NCBI RefSeq assembly: GCF_004345425.1
Contig: NZ_SLVP01000001.1
Span: 1 to 64,000 of the forward strand
Length of the DNA: 64,000 nucleotides
Direction of reading: 5' to 3'
Source: Paenibacillus sp. BK033
GTDB taxonomy: Bacteria; Bacillota; Bacilli; Paenibacillales; Paenibacillaceae
The notes beneath the pieces were generated by a model. That model saw only the letters and a program-made list of their open reading frames with translations. It was not told the origin of the DNA and did not search any database. Positions 16,184-25,447 of the stretch are shown here, one piece after another. The position numbers and the translations under genes were made by a program. The stretch's first letter is position 1. Every line of letters starts with the position of its first letter.

Positions 16184-17758
16184 ATGAAGAAGAAGATCCG
16201 CATCATGTCGTTAGCTCTCGCTGCTACGATGTCGCTTAGCTTAATGCTTTCGGCATGCAGCAGCTCCGGTAACGGCAACGGCAACAACACGCCTAGCAAC
16301 AGCGGCGGGAACGCAAACGCTCCTAAGGAGAGCCCGGCAACCGAAAGCACGGAGCCTGAAAAAGAAGTCACGCTTAAATTTTATTTTGGCGGCGATAAAA
16401 AAGCGGCTACCGACGAAGTATGGTCCAAAGTCAGCGAATACGTGAAATCCAAAGGCCTTAATGTTAAATTCGATATCAACTTTATTCCGTTTGGCGATTT
16501 TAAAGACAAAATGCTCGTCATGGCCGCTTCCGGCGACAAATGGGATATGAACTTTGACGGCGACTGGCTGTCCTACAAGCAAATGGCGGCTAAAGGCTCC
16601 TACATGACGCTGAACGATCTGCTGCCGGAATACGCGCCTAACCTCTATAAGAAGTACCAGGAGCAAGGCACGCTTGGCGCAGCTACCGTTAACGGAAATA
16701 TCGTAGGCCTGCCATGGACAATGAAGATGAATGAACGTAAGTTCATCGCCTGGCGTTCCGATTTAACTGAGAAAGCGGGAATCGATGTTCCGGAAGGCTC
16801 GATCAAAACGATTGAAGATCTCGACAAATTGCTTCGCGATATGAAAAAGGCTTATCCAAACGAAAAAATTAACCGCACAACGCCGCTGTCCATGTATATG
16901 GTACGCGACGAGTGGGTGGACCTGAACTTCCATGGACTTGGCTTCTACCTGAATGATCCAACTGTAAAAGTTCAGCCGGTCGAGCAGCAGCCATTTTATC
17001 TGGAAGCATCCAAGCTGGTCAAAACCTGGTACGACGAAAACCTGATTAACCGCGATGCCATGATTGACAAAACGGATGGAGCAGCCGAGTGGAGAAACGG
17101 CAAGATGCTCGTGACGCTTACCTCCCATGAATGGGTTAACGCGAACCCAGGCTTCTCCGATCCGACATATAAACTGGAATCTTCCGTGCTTTATCCGGAC
17201 AAAAAGTTCGTGAACCGTACCGCGCTGGCTAACGTCGTTGCGATTAACCGCAACTCCAAAAACGCCGACCGCGTGCTCCGCTTCCTCGACATGATCGAGA
17301 CGGACAAAACGTTGTACGACCTTGTGCAATACGGGATCGAAGGCAAAACGTATGTCCTGAACGGCGACACGGCCGAATATCCGGAGGGCATGGATACAAC
17401 GACCAGCAACTACATGGAGTGGGGCGGCCAATGGGCGTTCTGGAAGCCGCAATTCATGCGTCCAACGATGACGTACGGACCGGGCTTCTGGGAGAACGAA
17501 GCGAAGTTCGCAAGCGAGCCTAACAACGTCAACTCGCCGATCGACGGTCTGTTCCTTGCGGAAGACACGATGAAGAACGAAGTGGCGAAACGCGACGCGG
17601 CAAGCGACGAGCTGAGCCGGCCAATCGAATTCGGCGTCGTGAAGGATGTAGACAAAGCCGTTAACGACTACATCGAAGCACAAAAGAAAAACGGTCTGGA
17701 TACGATCATTACGGAGACTCAAAAACAAATCGACGCGTTCCTTGCAAACAAGAAGTAA
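16184..17758 (+). CDS. Extracellular solute-binding lipoprotein (family 1, LplA-type)
   Basis: 524 aa. The signal peptide ends in the lipobox LSACSS (lipidated Cys near residue 25), followed by an Asn/Gly/Ser linker, then a two-lobed type-1 binding protein. Length and the GDKWDMNFDGDWLSYKQMA region fit the long LplA/YtcQ-type oligosaccharide binders that partner LplB/YtcP permeases. AGGGAGAGG precedes the ATG, and a strong terminator follows. It is last in its operon, the reverse of the usual binding-protein-first order. Given the pectate-lyase-like surface protein immediately downstream, a pectic or other plant-derived oligosaccharide is the likely cargo; that is inference. Confidence 0.9.
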   Translation: MKKKIRIMSLALAATMSLSLMLSACSSSGNGNGNNTPSNSGGNANAPKESPATESTEPEKEVTLKFYFGGDKKAATDEVWSKVSEYVKSKGLNVKFDINFIPFGDFKDKMLVMAASGDKWDMNFDGDWLSYKQMAAKGSYMTLNDLLPEYAPNLYKKYQEQGTLGAATVNGNIVGLPWTMKMNERKFIAWRSDLTEKAGIDVPEGSIKTIEDLDKLLRDMKKAYPNEKINRTTPLSMYMVRDEWVDLNFHGLGFYLNDPTVKVQPVEQQPFYLEASKLVKTWYDENLINRDAMIDKTDGAAEWRNGKMLVTLTSHEWVNANPGFSDPTYKLESSVLYPDKKFVNRTALANVVAINRNSKNADRVLRFLDMIETDKTLYDLVQYGIEGKTYVLNGDTAEYPEGMDTTTSNYMEWGGQWAFWKPQFMRPTMTYGPGFWENEAKFASEPNNVNSPIDGLFLAEDTMKNEVAKRDAASDELSRPIEFGVVKDVDKAVNDYIEAQKKNGLDTIITETQKQIDAFLANKK

Positions 17759-17794
17759 TCCTGCAGCCAGCTAATATATCGCAAAGACAAACAA

Positions 17795-17836
17795 GAGAAG
17801 CCAGCCTGATGACACCTAAGGGGGCTTCTCTTTTTT
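17795..17836 (+). terminator. Terminator of the first sugar ABC operon
   Basis: GAGAAGCC (17795-17802) pairs with GGCTTCTC (17823-17830), followed by TTTTTT. It separates the ABC operon from the giant surface protein gene. Confidence 0.85.
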
Positions 17837-17893
17837 CTCGGCTTTGTAAGCGGATACAGCTCTCAAATACATGTGCAAACTGGAGGTTTGATT

Positions 17894-20800
17894 GTGATTA
17901 CGAACCGAAATTGGATAAAAGCACGTGCCGGAATGGCGAAAATGCTTGTGATGCTGATGATTTTTTCTTCTGTTGGTTTTATGGGTTTGCCTAGTGCTTA
18001 TGCCGCGGACGATGCTTCCGGTACAGCGTCGGTTACGCTTGGGGAAACGCCGGTGGAAAGCGGGATCTCCGGCAGAGCCGGCGATAACGGGGATGGTCTT
18101 CTAACCGGTACGGAAGCAGGTACGCCTTATTGGCAGACGAATAAAGCAGAAGGCACCACTTACCTGTATATGAACGTCAGTGACGATTATCTATTCGACA
18201 GCGCGGATTACGATGTAGACGTAACCCTCCGCTATTTCGACGAAGGAAACGGAAGCTTCCTGCTGCAATACGATGCGCAGTCGGCTGCATTTAAAGACAG
18301 CGCTAAGTTTACGTATACGGATACGAAGACGTGGAAGGACTACACCTTTACTCTGAGCGACGCCAAATTCGCCAACCGCACGAACGGCTCCGACTTCCGG
18401 ATCGCCATTGAAGGCGGCGGGATTAACGGCGAACAGAATCCGGATTTGAAGCTGGCGAGCGTTACGGTCAAGAAAACGCTGAAGGAAACGGCTACGCCGG
18501 AAGCCAGCATTACGCTTGGCCAAACTCCGGCATCCCATGGCATTACGGCCCATCCCGGCGATGGCGCTCCCGAGAATCTTTTGACCGGAGAGATTGACGG
18601 CAAGACGTATTGGAAAACCAACCAGACGATCAACCCGACCGACCATGGCGCCAATATTCTTTATTTCTACTTTGACGTCTCGGACAGCTTTTTGTTCAAT
18701 AACGCGGATCAGGACGTATTTGTAACGGTCGAGTATTACGACAGCGGCAATGGCAGTATGAAGCTTCAGTATGATGCGCAGTCCGCAGCATTTAAGGATT
18801 TGCCTGAATTTACTTATACAAACACCAATACGTGGAAAAAACATACGTTTAAGCTTGGCGACGCGAAGTTCGCAAACGGCACAAACGGCGGCGATTTCCG
18901 CCTTCACGTATCCGGGCCGGGGGCGATTGGAGCTAATCCGGATCTCTATATCGCTTCGGTTTCGGTAAGAACCCAGCCGCGGCAAATTGTCTCGACGGAG
19001 ACCAAAGTGTACGACACGGTCTATCCGACGGATGACGTTGTAATCGCCGATATGAGCGTGAAGGACTTCGGCGCGGCCGGCGACGGCGTGAAGGATGACA
19101 CCAAAGCGTTCCAGGACGCGCTTGCCGCGGCAGGCAACCGCGGGGGCGGCGTTGTTTTTGCGCCGGCGGGCACGTATAAGCTCACCAGTCATCTGATTGT
19201 TCCGACAGGGGTCACGCTGCGCGGCGATTGGATTAGTCCCGACGCGGCCGGCGGCGAAGTAAAAGGAACCATCCTTGCCGTTTATGCCGATAAAGGCATC
19301 GAGAACGGCCCAAGCTTCCTGCAGCTGGCGCCGGTGAGCGGCGTAACGAACCTGTCCGTCTGGTATCCGGAGCAGTCGCTTGGCGCGCCGGTTGCTTATC
19401 CGTGGACGTTCGAGCAGCTGTCCGGCGACAGCATGACGGTTAAGAACGTAACGCTCGTCAACGCTTACAACGGCATCAAGATTGGTCCTAGCTGGAACGA
19501 ACTGCATTATGTGCGCAATTTGTACGGTACGGCGCTGAAAACGGGGATTTTCCTCGACTACACAACGGATATCGGAAGACTGGAGCATATTCGTCTCGCG
19601 TCCTCCTATTGGGCAGGCTCCGGGCTGGCAGGCTCGCCGCAGCCGGCGGAGCTGAAAGCTTATACGACCGCTAACACCGAGGGAATCGTGATGGGCCGCT
19701 CGGATTGGGAGTATATGTCCGATATCGACCTTGCCGATTTCAAGACGGGCATGCGGGTTACGACAAGAACGGGCAGCCTGGAGACGGCTAACGCCCAGCT
19801 CTACAAAATCAATGTACATGACAGCAACGTGGCGCTGAAGGTGGAGGGCGTTAACGATTTTGGACTATTAATTTCGGACAGCAGCTTTAAAGCTAACGTG
19901 GGCATTGACCCTAAAGCGGTCTATGCGACCGAAGGCTTCCACTCCATCGTTCAATTCAATCAAGTGACGTTTGGCGGTACCCCGCATCATGCGGTTGTCA
20001 ATGAAGGCAGCGGCGTATTGTCGTTTGAGAACAGCACATTCGAGAACTGGGATGACCAAGGCAACGGTTATGCCATCGACGCGAAGGGCGGCTCGCTTAT
20101 TCTAGGTCAGTCCACTTTCGCTAAAGCTGCCAAGCATGTGCTCTTGGAAGGCAGCGTAGCAACGGTTAACTCGGTGAACTCCGGACAAAACGGCAGTCTG
20201 GCGGTAACCGATAACAGCGATGCGGCAGAGGTTAACGTTCATCGGGATGCGAAATACGTGCTGGAGCAGCTTCCTTCTGTTGCGGCGCTTGATTTAGCGA
20301 ACCGTCCAAAACCGGCTAACAACAGCCTGTTTGATATTACGGCCGCCCCTTACGAGGCGGACAGCACAGGCGAGACGGATGTATCGGCGAAAATTCAGCA
20401 AGCGCTGGACGATGCCGATGCGGCGGGAGGCGGTACGGTGTATTTGCCGGCGGGCATTTACCGCGTCAATAATCCGCTGACCGTTCCAAGCGGCGTTGAG
20501 CTGCGCGGCTCATGGGATGTTCCGCATCATACGATTGGCGGCGGCACGGCATTGTTCACGGCTTATGGCGAGAATAACCCTGAAGGCGCTGCGTTTATCT
20601 CGCTTGAACAGGATGCGGGCCTCAGAGGCTTGTCCGTCTATTACGATCGGCAGAGCTGGACGAACGTGAAGCCTTACGCTTGGACCGTTCAAGGCAAAGG
20701 CAGCGGCGTTTACCTGATCGATACCACCCTTATCAACCCTTACAAGGGCGTTGACTTTGGCACTTATGATACGAGCGGCCATTATATTGATTACGTTGCG

Positions 20801-23800
20801 GGCTCTCCTCTGATGGAAGGCATTTTCCTCGGCGGCGGCGCTGACGGCGGCTTGATGCGCAATGTTCAGTTCAACCCGCATTATTACGGGCGCAACAATT
20901 TCCCTAACCATCCATCCACGGATCAGGACTTTGACGCGGTATGGAGCTACCAGAAGGAAAATCTGGACGCGTTCCGGATTGGCGACGTGAAGAGCGAGAC
21001 CATCTTTAATACGTTTGTATACGGTTCGAAATACGGCATTCACTTTGAGGAGCAGGGCGGAGTTGGACCTGAAGCGGTTGTCATCGGCCACGGTACGGAC
21101 GGTAGCAAGAAAGGCGCCGTGCTGGACGCCGCGGGAGAAGCGGGTCTTAAGCTGATCAACACCGAGCTTGTCTCGATGAGCACCTCCGACAAAGTCTACG
21201 TTGTCGTAGGCGAGGATTTTGACTCCAAAGCCGTCTTCTTCAACTCTTCCATGTGGGGGGACACGACGCGTTCCTTTGATATTTTCGGAGGTGACGTGCG
21301 CATTCAGCAAAGCAACTTTACGAGAGTGGGACAACGCGGCATTAACGCGGTTGGCGGCGACATCACGCTGTATGATTCCTACTTCCAGCAGCCTAACACC
21401 AATCATGTGTATGCCGGTCCGGACATTGAGAAGCTGATTATCGCGAACAACCTGTTTAAAGGCGGCCTGCAGCTGACCAATGAAGCGGGGACTAAGGTGA
21501 CGGGTTCCAACCTGGTTCCGGTTGCGCTGGATCTGGTGAAAGGCGAGTTTGACGAGAGCAACCCGGCTAACGCGAATTTTGCCCTGAAGCTGACCAACAT
21601 GACGGAATCCGATCCGCTTGCGGGTAAGATCGAAGTTATTGCGCCGGACAGCTACAAGGACAAATTTATCCCGGTTCGCTTCAAGGGGATCGCCCTTGGT
21701 GAGAGCGTGCTCGTTAAGCTTCCTTATCTGTCAGGGGATACGCTGAAGTACAAGGTAACGCTGGATAATGGTTACTCCTATGTGACGCAAGTGAAAACCG
21801 CGCAGTCGTTTGCGACGCGCAAGGACGATAACAGCCAGGTTCAGCCTGCGATTGATATTTCGAGCTCCACGAATTACTCAAGCCTAGGCGGCATTTGGGG
21901 CGGCAAGGACGACCTGAGCGCACAGGCAAGCGTACGCTACGATAACGATAATTTGTACGTAACGGTCCGCGCGACGGACAATACGCATTACCAGACTTGG
22001 ACGAACGGCGATATTTGGCAGGGCGACAGCTTGCAGCTTGGGATCGATTTATCGAGAAAAGACGGGTCCTCCAGTCAAAACGTCAACGAGCTAGGTTTTG
22101 CGCTGACGAACAGCGGAACCGTCTCCAAGTGGAGATGGCGTGCGCCGGCCGGCGTAGCGGCTGGAGCTTTTAACGATGCGGATGCCGTTATTACGCGGGA
22201 TGAACCGACTCATCAGACGGTCTATGACATTACCATTCCGCTCTCGGCCCTGCATGGCGCGGGTTACACCTTCTCGCAGGAGGATCCGCTTGGTCTGACG
22301 ATTTTGCTCAATGAACATGACGGCGCCGGCCGTTCGGGCTTTATCGAGTATAATCAGGGGATCGGAACAAGCAAGGACGCCACGCAATTTGGCGATCTGT
22401 ACCTGCTGGGCTCGGATTATGAAAGTCTGCTTGAGCAATCGGCCGAAGCCGCGGTAGCGGCGGCTGAACAGTCGAAGGATGTTACAAGCATGGATGCGGC
22501 AGCCAACTTTGTCAGCTTGCTCCCGCAAGGAACGGTAAAAGCCGGATTGTCGGCAAGACTGTCGGCGCTTGGCGGAACAACAAATCCGGGTAACGGTTCC
22601 GGATCCGGTGCAGGGCAAACGGATCAGCCAAAGGTGACGGTTGGCGCGAATGGAGCGGTTAAGGTAGAAGGAACTCCAGTCGTTGATGCCGGTTCAAAAC
22701 ATGCAAAGCTTTCGCTGACTGCCTCATTGCTGGATCAAGCGTTCTCCAAAGCATCGGCTGGCCAGGACGGCAAGAAAAAAGTGACCGTGGTGCTCTCAAG
22801 TGCAGCCGGTGCAAACGGCTACTCCTTGGAGCTTCCTTCAAGCTTTGTAAACCAGCAGTCGCCGGATAAGCAAATCGAGCTGGTAACCCCGACGGGGGCC
22901 ATTCTGCTCTCGAGCGATATGCTGAAGCCGGATGCGGGTAAGCTTGGTCAGACGGTAACGATCAGCATTGGCAGCGCGAATACCAGTGGGTGGAGCGAGC
23001 AGCTGAAGAAGAAGCTTGGCGACCGTCCGGTTGTCGATTTGTCGATCCATTCTGCTGGTCAAACGATAGACTGGCATAACAGCGGGTCGCCGGTGACGGT
23101 CTCCATTCCGTATACGCCTTCGGCTGCCGAGAAATCCGATGCCAAGAAGCTGACCGTCTGGTATATCGACGGAAGCGGCAAGCCGTTCCCCGTGCCTAGC
23201 GGACGGTATAAGGAAGCAGCCGGAAGCATCGTATTTACGACGAAGCATTTTAGCCAATACGCGGTTGCTTTCGTGCAAAAATCGTTCAGCGATCTGAACG
23301 GCTACGCATGGGCGAAGGAAGCGATCGAGGTGCTTGCGGCAAAAGGAATCATTAACGGCGTATCGGGTACGTCTTATGCTCCTGGCGCATCGATTAAGCG
23401 AGCCGATTTCGTAAAGCTGCTCGTCGATACGTTTGGCTTTGCAACGGATACTCCGGGAAGCTTTGCCGACGTGAGCTCGAATCGTTATTATGCCGATGCG
23501 GTAGGCACGGCCAAGGGTCTTGGCATTACGAACGGTGCCGGAGGCAGCCGGTTTAATCCGGAGACTCCGATCACTAGAGAGGAAGCGGCAACGTTTATCG
23601 AGCGTGCTCTCACGGTTGCCAAAGCTGGTCTTCCGGCCGGCTCCGAGGATGCGCTTGCCGGGTTTGCGGATGCCGGTGAGATTTCGGCCTATGCCAAGAG
23701 CAGCATAAGCGCGCTTGTAAAGGCGGGGCTCTTGCAGGGCAATGATGGACTGCTCATGCCAAAAAGCCAATTGACGCGGGCGGAAGCAGCCGCACTGTTC

Positions 23801-23821
23801 TACCGAATTTATAATCAATAA
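17894..23821 (+). CDS. Giant S-layer-anchored protein with two pectate-lyase-like beta-helices
   Basis: 1975 aa from the GTG at 17894, seven bases after GGAGG; an earlier GTG at 17873 precedes that site. Signal peptide to about residue 36 (PSAYA). Two similar sugar-binding-like modules follow (about 42-195 and 205-365, sharing 'LQYDAQSAAFKD..FTYT.T.TWK.(Y/H)TF.L.DAKFAN.TNG.DFR'). First right-handed beta-helix of Pectate_lyase_3 type (about 381-800; VKDFGAAGDGVKDDTKAFQDAL) and a second (about 812-1290; TDVSAKIQQALDDADAAGGGTVYLPAG). Then a CBM9-like module (about 1315-1510), a beta-rich domain and three SLH domains (from about 1793). Such helices bind or cut acidic polysaccharides; the catalytic residues are not obvious, so lyase, hydrolase (GH28/GH55-like) or epimerase are all open. 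It has its own terminator, and uronate-type enzymes follow. Confidence 0.85.
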   Translation: MITNRNWIKARAGMAKMLVMLMIFSSVGFMGLPSAYAADDASGTASVTLGETPVESGISGRAGDNGDGLLTGTEAGTPYWQTNKAEGTTYLYMNVSDDYLFDSADYDVDVTLRYFDEGNGSFLLQYDAQSAAFKDSAKFTYTDTKTWKDYTFTLSDAKFANRTNGSDFRIAIEGGGINGEQNPDLKLASVTVKKTLKETATPEASITLGQTPASHGITAHPGDGAPENLLTGEIDGKTYWKTNQTINPTDHGANILYFYFDVSDSFLFNNADQDVFVTVEYYDSGNGSMKLQYDAQSAAFKDLPEFTYTNTNTWKKHTFKLGDAKFANGTNGGDFRLHVSGPGAIGANPDLYIASVSVRTQPRQIVSTETKVYDTVYPTDDVVIADMSVKDFGAAGDGVKDDTKAFQDALAAAGNRGGGVVFAPAGTYKLTSHLIVPTGVTLRGDWISPDAAGGEVKGTILAVYADKGIENGPSFLQLAPVSGVTNLSVWYPEQSLGAPVAYPWTFEQLSGDSMTVKNVTLVNAYNGIKIGPSWNELHYVRNLYGTALKTGIFLDYTTDIGRLEHIRLASSYWAGSGLAGSPQPAELKAYTTANTEGIVMGRSDWEYMSDIDLADFKTGMRVTTRTGSLETANAQLYKINVHDSNVALKVEGVNDFGLLISDSSFKANVGIDPKAVYATEGFHSIVQFNQVTFGGTPHHAVVNEGSGVLSFENSTFENWDDQGNGYAIDAKGGSLILGQSTFAKAAKHVLLEGSVATVNSVNSGQNGSLAVTDNSDAAEVNVHRDAKYVLEQLPSVAALDLANRPKPANNSLFDITAAPYEADSTGETDVSAKIQQALDDADAAGGGTVYLPAGIYRVNNPLTVPSGVELRGSWDVPHHTIGGGTALFTAYGENNPEGAAFISLEQDAGLRGLSVYYDRQSWTNVKPYAWTVQGKGSGVYLIDTTLINPYKGVDFGTYDTSGHYIDYVAGSPLMEGIFLGGGADGGLMRNVQFNPHYYGRNNFPNHPSTDQDFDAVWSYQKENLDAFRIGDVKSETIFNTFVYGSKYGIHFEEQGGVGPEAVVIGHGTDGSKKGAVLDAAGEAGLKLINTELVSMSTSDKVYVVVGEDFDSKAVFFNSSMWGDTTRSFDIFGGDVRIQQSNFTRVGQRGINAVGGDITLYDSYFQQPNTNHVYAGPDIEKLIIANNLFKGGLQLTNEAGTKVTGSNLVPVALDLVKGEFDESNPANANFALKLTNMTESDPLAGKIEVIAPDSYKDKFIPVRFKGIALGESVLVKLPYLSGDTLKYKVTLDNGYSYVTQVKTAQSFATRKDDNSQVQPAIDISSSTNYSSLGGIWGGKDDLSAQASVRYDNDNLYVTVRATDNTHYQTWTNGDIWQGDSLQLGIDLSRKDGSSSQNVNELGFALTNSGTVSKWRWRAPAGVAAGAFNDADAVITRDEPTHQTVYDITIPLSALHGAGYTFSQEDPLGLTILLNEHDGAGRSGFIEYNQGIGTSKDATQFGDLYLLGSDYESLLEQSAEAAVAAAEQSKDVTSMDAAANFVSLLPQGTVKAGLSARLSALGGTTNPGNGSGSGAGQTDQPKVTVGANGAVKVEGTPVVDAGSKHAKLSLTASLLDQAFSKASAGQDGKKKVTVVLSSAAGANGYSLELPSSFVNQQSPDKQIELVTPTGAILLSSDMLKPDAGKLGQTVTISIGSANTSGWSEQLKKKLGDRPVVDLSIHSAGQTIDWHNSGSPVTVSIPYTPSAAEKSDAKKLTVWYIDGSGKPFPVPSGRYKEAAGSIVFTTKHFSQYAVAFVQKSFSDLNGYAWAKEAIEVLAAKGIINGVSGTSYAPGASIKRADFVKLLVDTFGFATDTPGSFADVSSNRYYADAVGTAKGLGITNGAGGSRFNPETPITREEAATFIERALTVAKAGLPAGSEDALAGFADAGEISAYAKSSISALVKAGLLQGNDGLLMPKSQLTRAEAAALFYRIYNQ

Positions 23822-23829
23822 ATCGAAGG

Positions 23830-23864
23830 GAGCCGGATTCCATGCAGGAATCCGGTTCTTTTTT
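23830..23864 (+). terminator. Terminator of the giant surface protein gene
   Basis: A 12-base stem (23830-23841 with 23847-23858, one G-U pair), a five-base loop and TTTTTT. Confidence 0.88.
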
Positions 23865-23982
23865 GGCGTATTATTAGCGTACTAAACATGCCTTTGCACC
23901 AATAAGCTAGGACAAGTAATGCTTTAATCTTTAATGTAATGCAGACACTGGAATGGCTAATCATGTTGGGAGGCTATATGGG

Positions 23983-24951
23983 ATGAGCAACATTCGGATC
24001 GGGTTTATCGGAACGGGAGGCATAGCCGGCTGGCATGCCAGACAGCTGCTGGAGCTCCCGGAGGTTCAGATTACCGCGCTGTCGGATACCTGCGAGGGCA
24101 ACCGCGTTGCTTTTGCTGAAAAGTTTGGCTTGCGGGATGCCCGGCAGTTCTCAGCTTACGAGGATATGCTGGAGCAAAGCGAGCTTGATGCGGTAGTGAT
24201 ATGTTCTCCGCACACGCTGCATTTCAGGCAAGCCTGCGATGCGCTGGACAGAGGACTGCATGTGCTAATCGAGAAGCCGATGACTTGCTCGTCGGCGGAA
24301 GCCGAGCAGCTTATTCAGAAGGCGGAAGAGTCGGGGAAAGTGATGCAGGTATCGTATCAGCGGCATTTTCAACCGGAATTCCTGTACATTCGGGATGCGA
24401 TTGCAAGCGGGGAGATCGGCAGGCTGACCTCTGTAACCGCTTCACTCAGCCAAGAGTGGTATCAGCTTACGGAAGGCACATGGAGGCAGGTTCCTTCGCT
24501 CTCCGGCGGCGGATTCCTGATGGACTCCGGCAGCCATATTATCGACGTGCTGCTATGGACGACCGGAATGACGCCGGTGGAAGTAAAGTCCCAGCTTCAG
24601 AATCATGGAGCGCCGGTTGAGATCGACAGCTTCACTTCCATCCGCTTTGCGGAAGGAGCTCTTGCGGGCTTGAGCTTTACGGGCTACGCACCGGGTTGGA
24701 ACGAGACGTTTGCGTTCTGCGGAGACAATGGCGGCATCTACTACGATAACGGTAAAATCACGCTTCGCCGCATAAACGAGGAGCCGATCGTACCGGAGCT
24801 CCCGGAACAAACCACGAACCAGGATAAAAGCTTCGTAGACGCCATTCTCGGCCGCCACGAAGTGCTTGTCCCTGGCGAGTTCGCCCTAAAGGTGGTGCGC
24901 CTGAGCGAAATGATCTACCAAGCCGCGGGCTACGACCCGCTGAAAAGATAG
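23983..24951 (+). CDS. Gfo/Idh/MocA family oxidoreductase
   Basis: 322 aa from the ATG at 23983, which follows GGGAGG; an earlier ATG at 23953 lacks a site. N-terminal Rossmann fold with GFIGTGGIAGWHARQL, then the family's EKPMTCSSAEAEQLI segment whose Lys is a catalytic/cofactor residue, and a C-terminal alpha/beta dimerisation domain with GGGFLMDSGSHIIDVL. These enzymes oxidise or reduce sugars and cyclitols with NAD(P). The gene lies in a locus of plant-polysaccharide genes with its own terminator. The sugar substrate is not identifiable from sequence alone. Confidence 0.88.
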   Translation: MSNIRIGFIGTGGIAGWHARQLLELPEVQITALSDTCEGNRVAFAEKFGLRDARQFSAYEDMLEQSELDAVVICSPHTLHFRQACDALDRGLHVLIEKPMTCSSAEAEQLIQKAEESGKVMQVSYQRHFQPEFLYIRDAIASGEIGRLTSVTASLSQEWYQLTEGTWRQVPSLSGGGFLMDSGSHIIDVLLWTTGMTPVEVKSQLQNHGAPVEIDSFTSIRFAEGALAGLSFTGYAPGWNETFAFCGDNGGIYYDNGKITLRRINEEPIVPELPEQTTNQDKSFVDAILGRHEVLVPGEFALKVVRLSEMIYQAAGYDPLKR

Positions 24952-24954
24952 CAG

Positions 24955-24993
24955 AAAGGGTTGCCTCCGTCTTGGGGGCAACCCTTTGTTTTT
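24955..24993 (+). terminator. Terminator of the Gfo/Idh/MocA gene
   Basis: AAAGGGTTGCC (24955-24965) pairs with GGCAACCCTTT (24977-24987), followed by GTTTTT. Confidence 0.88.
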
Positions 24994-25090
24994 GTGTTTG
25001 CGGGGCTGGCTCTCCTTGCATCCGTGCGCCGTAAGGCTGAAAACCGCCTAGCAGCGGTCCCCGGTCCGAGGGGGAAGCCAGCCGAGAGAA

Positions 25091-25126
25091 GTTAGGGGCT
25101 GTTAATTCCGTTTAGCAGCCCCTAAC
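25091..25126 (-). terminator. Stem-loop downstream of the GH3 remnant
   Basis: A perfect 11-bp stem, GTTAGGGGCTG / CAGCCCCTAAC, begins five bases after the stop of the minus-strand GH3 fragment. It was probably that gene's terminator. The T-tract is poor. Confidence 0.45.
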
Positions 25127-25130
25127 CGGC

Positions 25131-25361
25131 TCACTCTCGTTCGCTTTGCTTCACCTCAAATTCCGCCACAAGGGCGATGTTGCCGGAGCTTGGGCCGATC
25201 AGAGCACGGAAGGTGCCGGGCTCGACGATCCACTGCAGGTCGTCTGCCGAGGACGCGGAGATCGCGAGGGGTCAGCGTAAACCCGACGGTTGCGGTTTCT
25301 CCGGGTTGCAGGCGGATTCGCTTGAAATGCCGCATAGCTCAAGCGAAAGAAGCCAAGAATG
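25131..25361 (-). pseudogene. Frameshifted C-terminal end of a GH3 glycoside hydrolase (Fn3-like domain)
   Basis: On the minus strand, joining frames gives …LELCG | FKRIRLQPGETATVGFTLTP RDLRVLG | DDLQWIVEPGTFRALIGPSSGNIALVAEFEVKQSERE-stop. This closely matches the fibronectin-type-III-like tail that ends beta-glucosidases and beta-xylosidases of family GH3. Two shifts are needed: one extra base near 25245 and a second change near 25338. No catalytic domain is present upstream; the sequence stops being coding at about 25361, just before the enolase-superfamily gene. It is a remnant of a deleted GH3 enzyme, which fits the polysaccharide theme of the locus. Confidence 0.7.
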
Positions 25362-25447
25362 CGACAGAAAGTTTAAAGATGCCTCATTTAGAGCACGCCT
25401 AAACAGGACTAGAATGGGAGGGAGCACGACAAGAGGAGGGTAATCGA

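Noticed and set aside
18191..19819. Open frame of 542 codons on the minus strand within the beta-helix gene
   Set aside because: Antisense to clear beta-helix and binding-module sequence; composition is unlike a real protein (Arg/Ile/Val-rich without motifs). Similar antisense frames at 16763-17728, 20510-21406 and 22838-23818 were discarded for the same reason.
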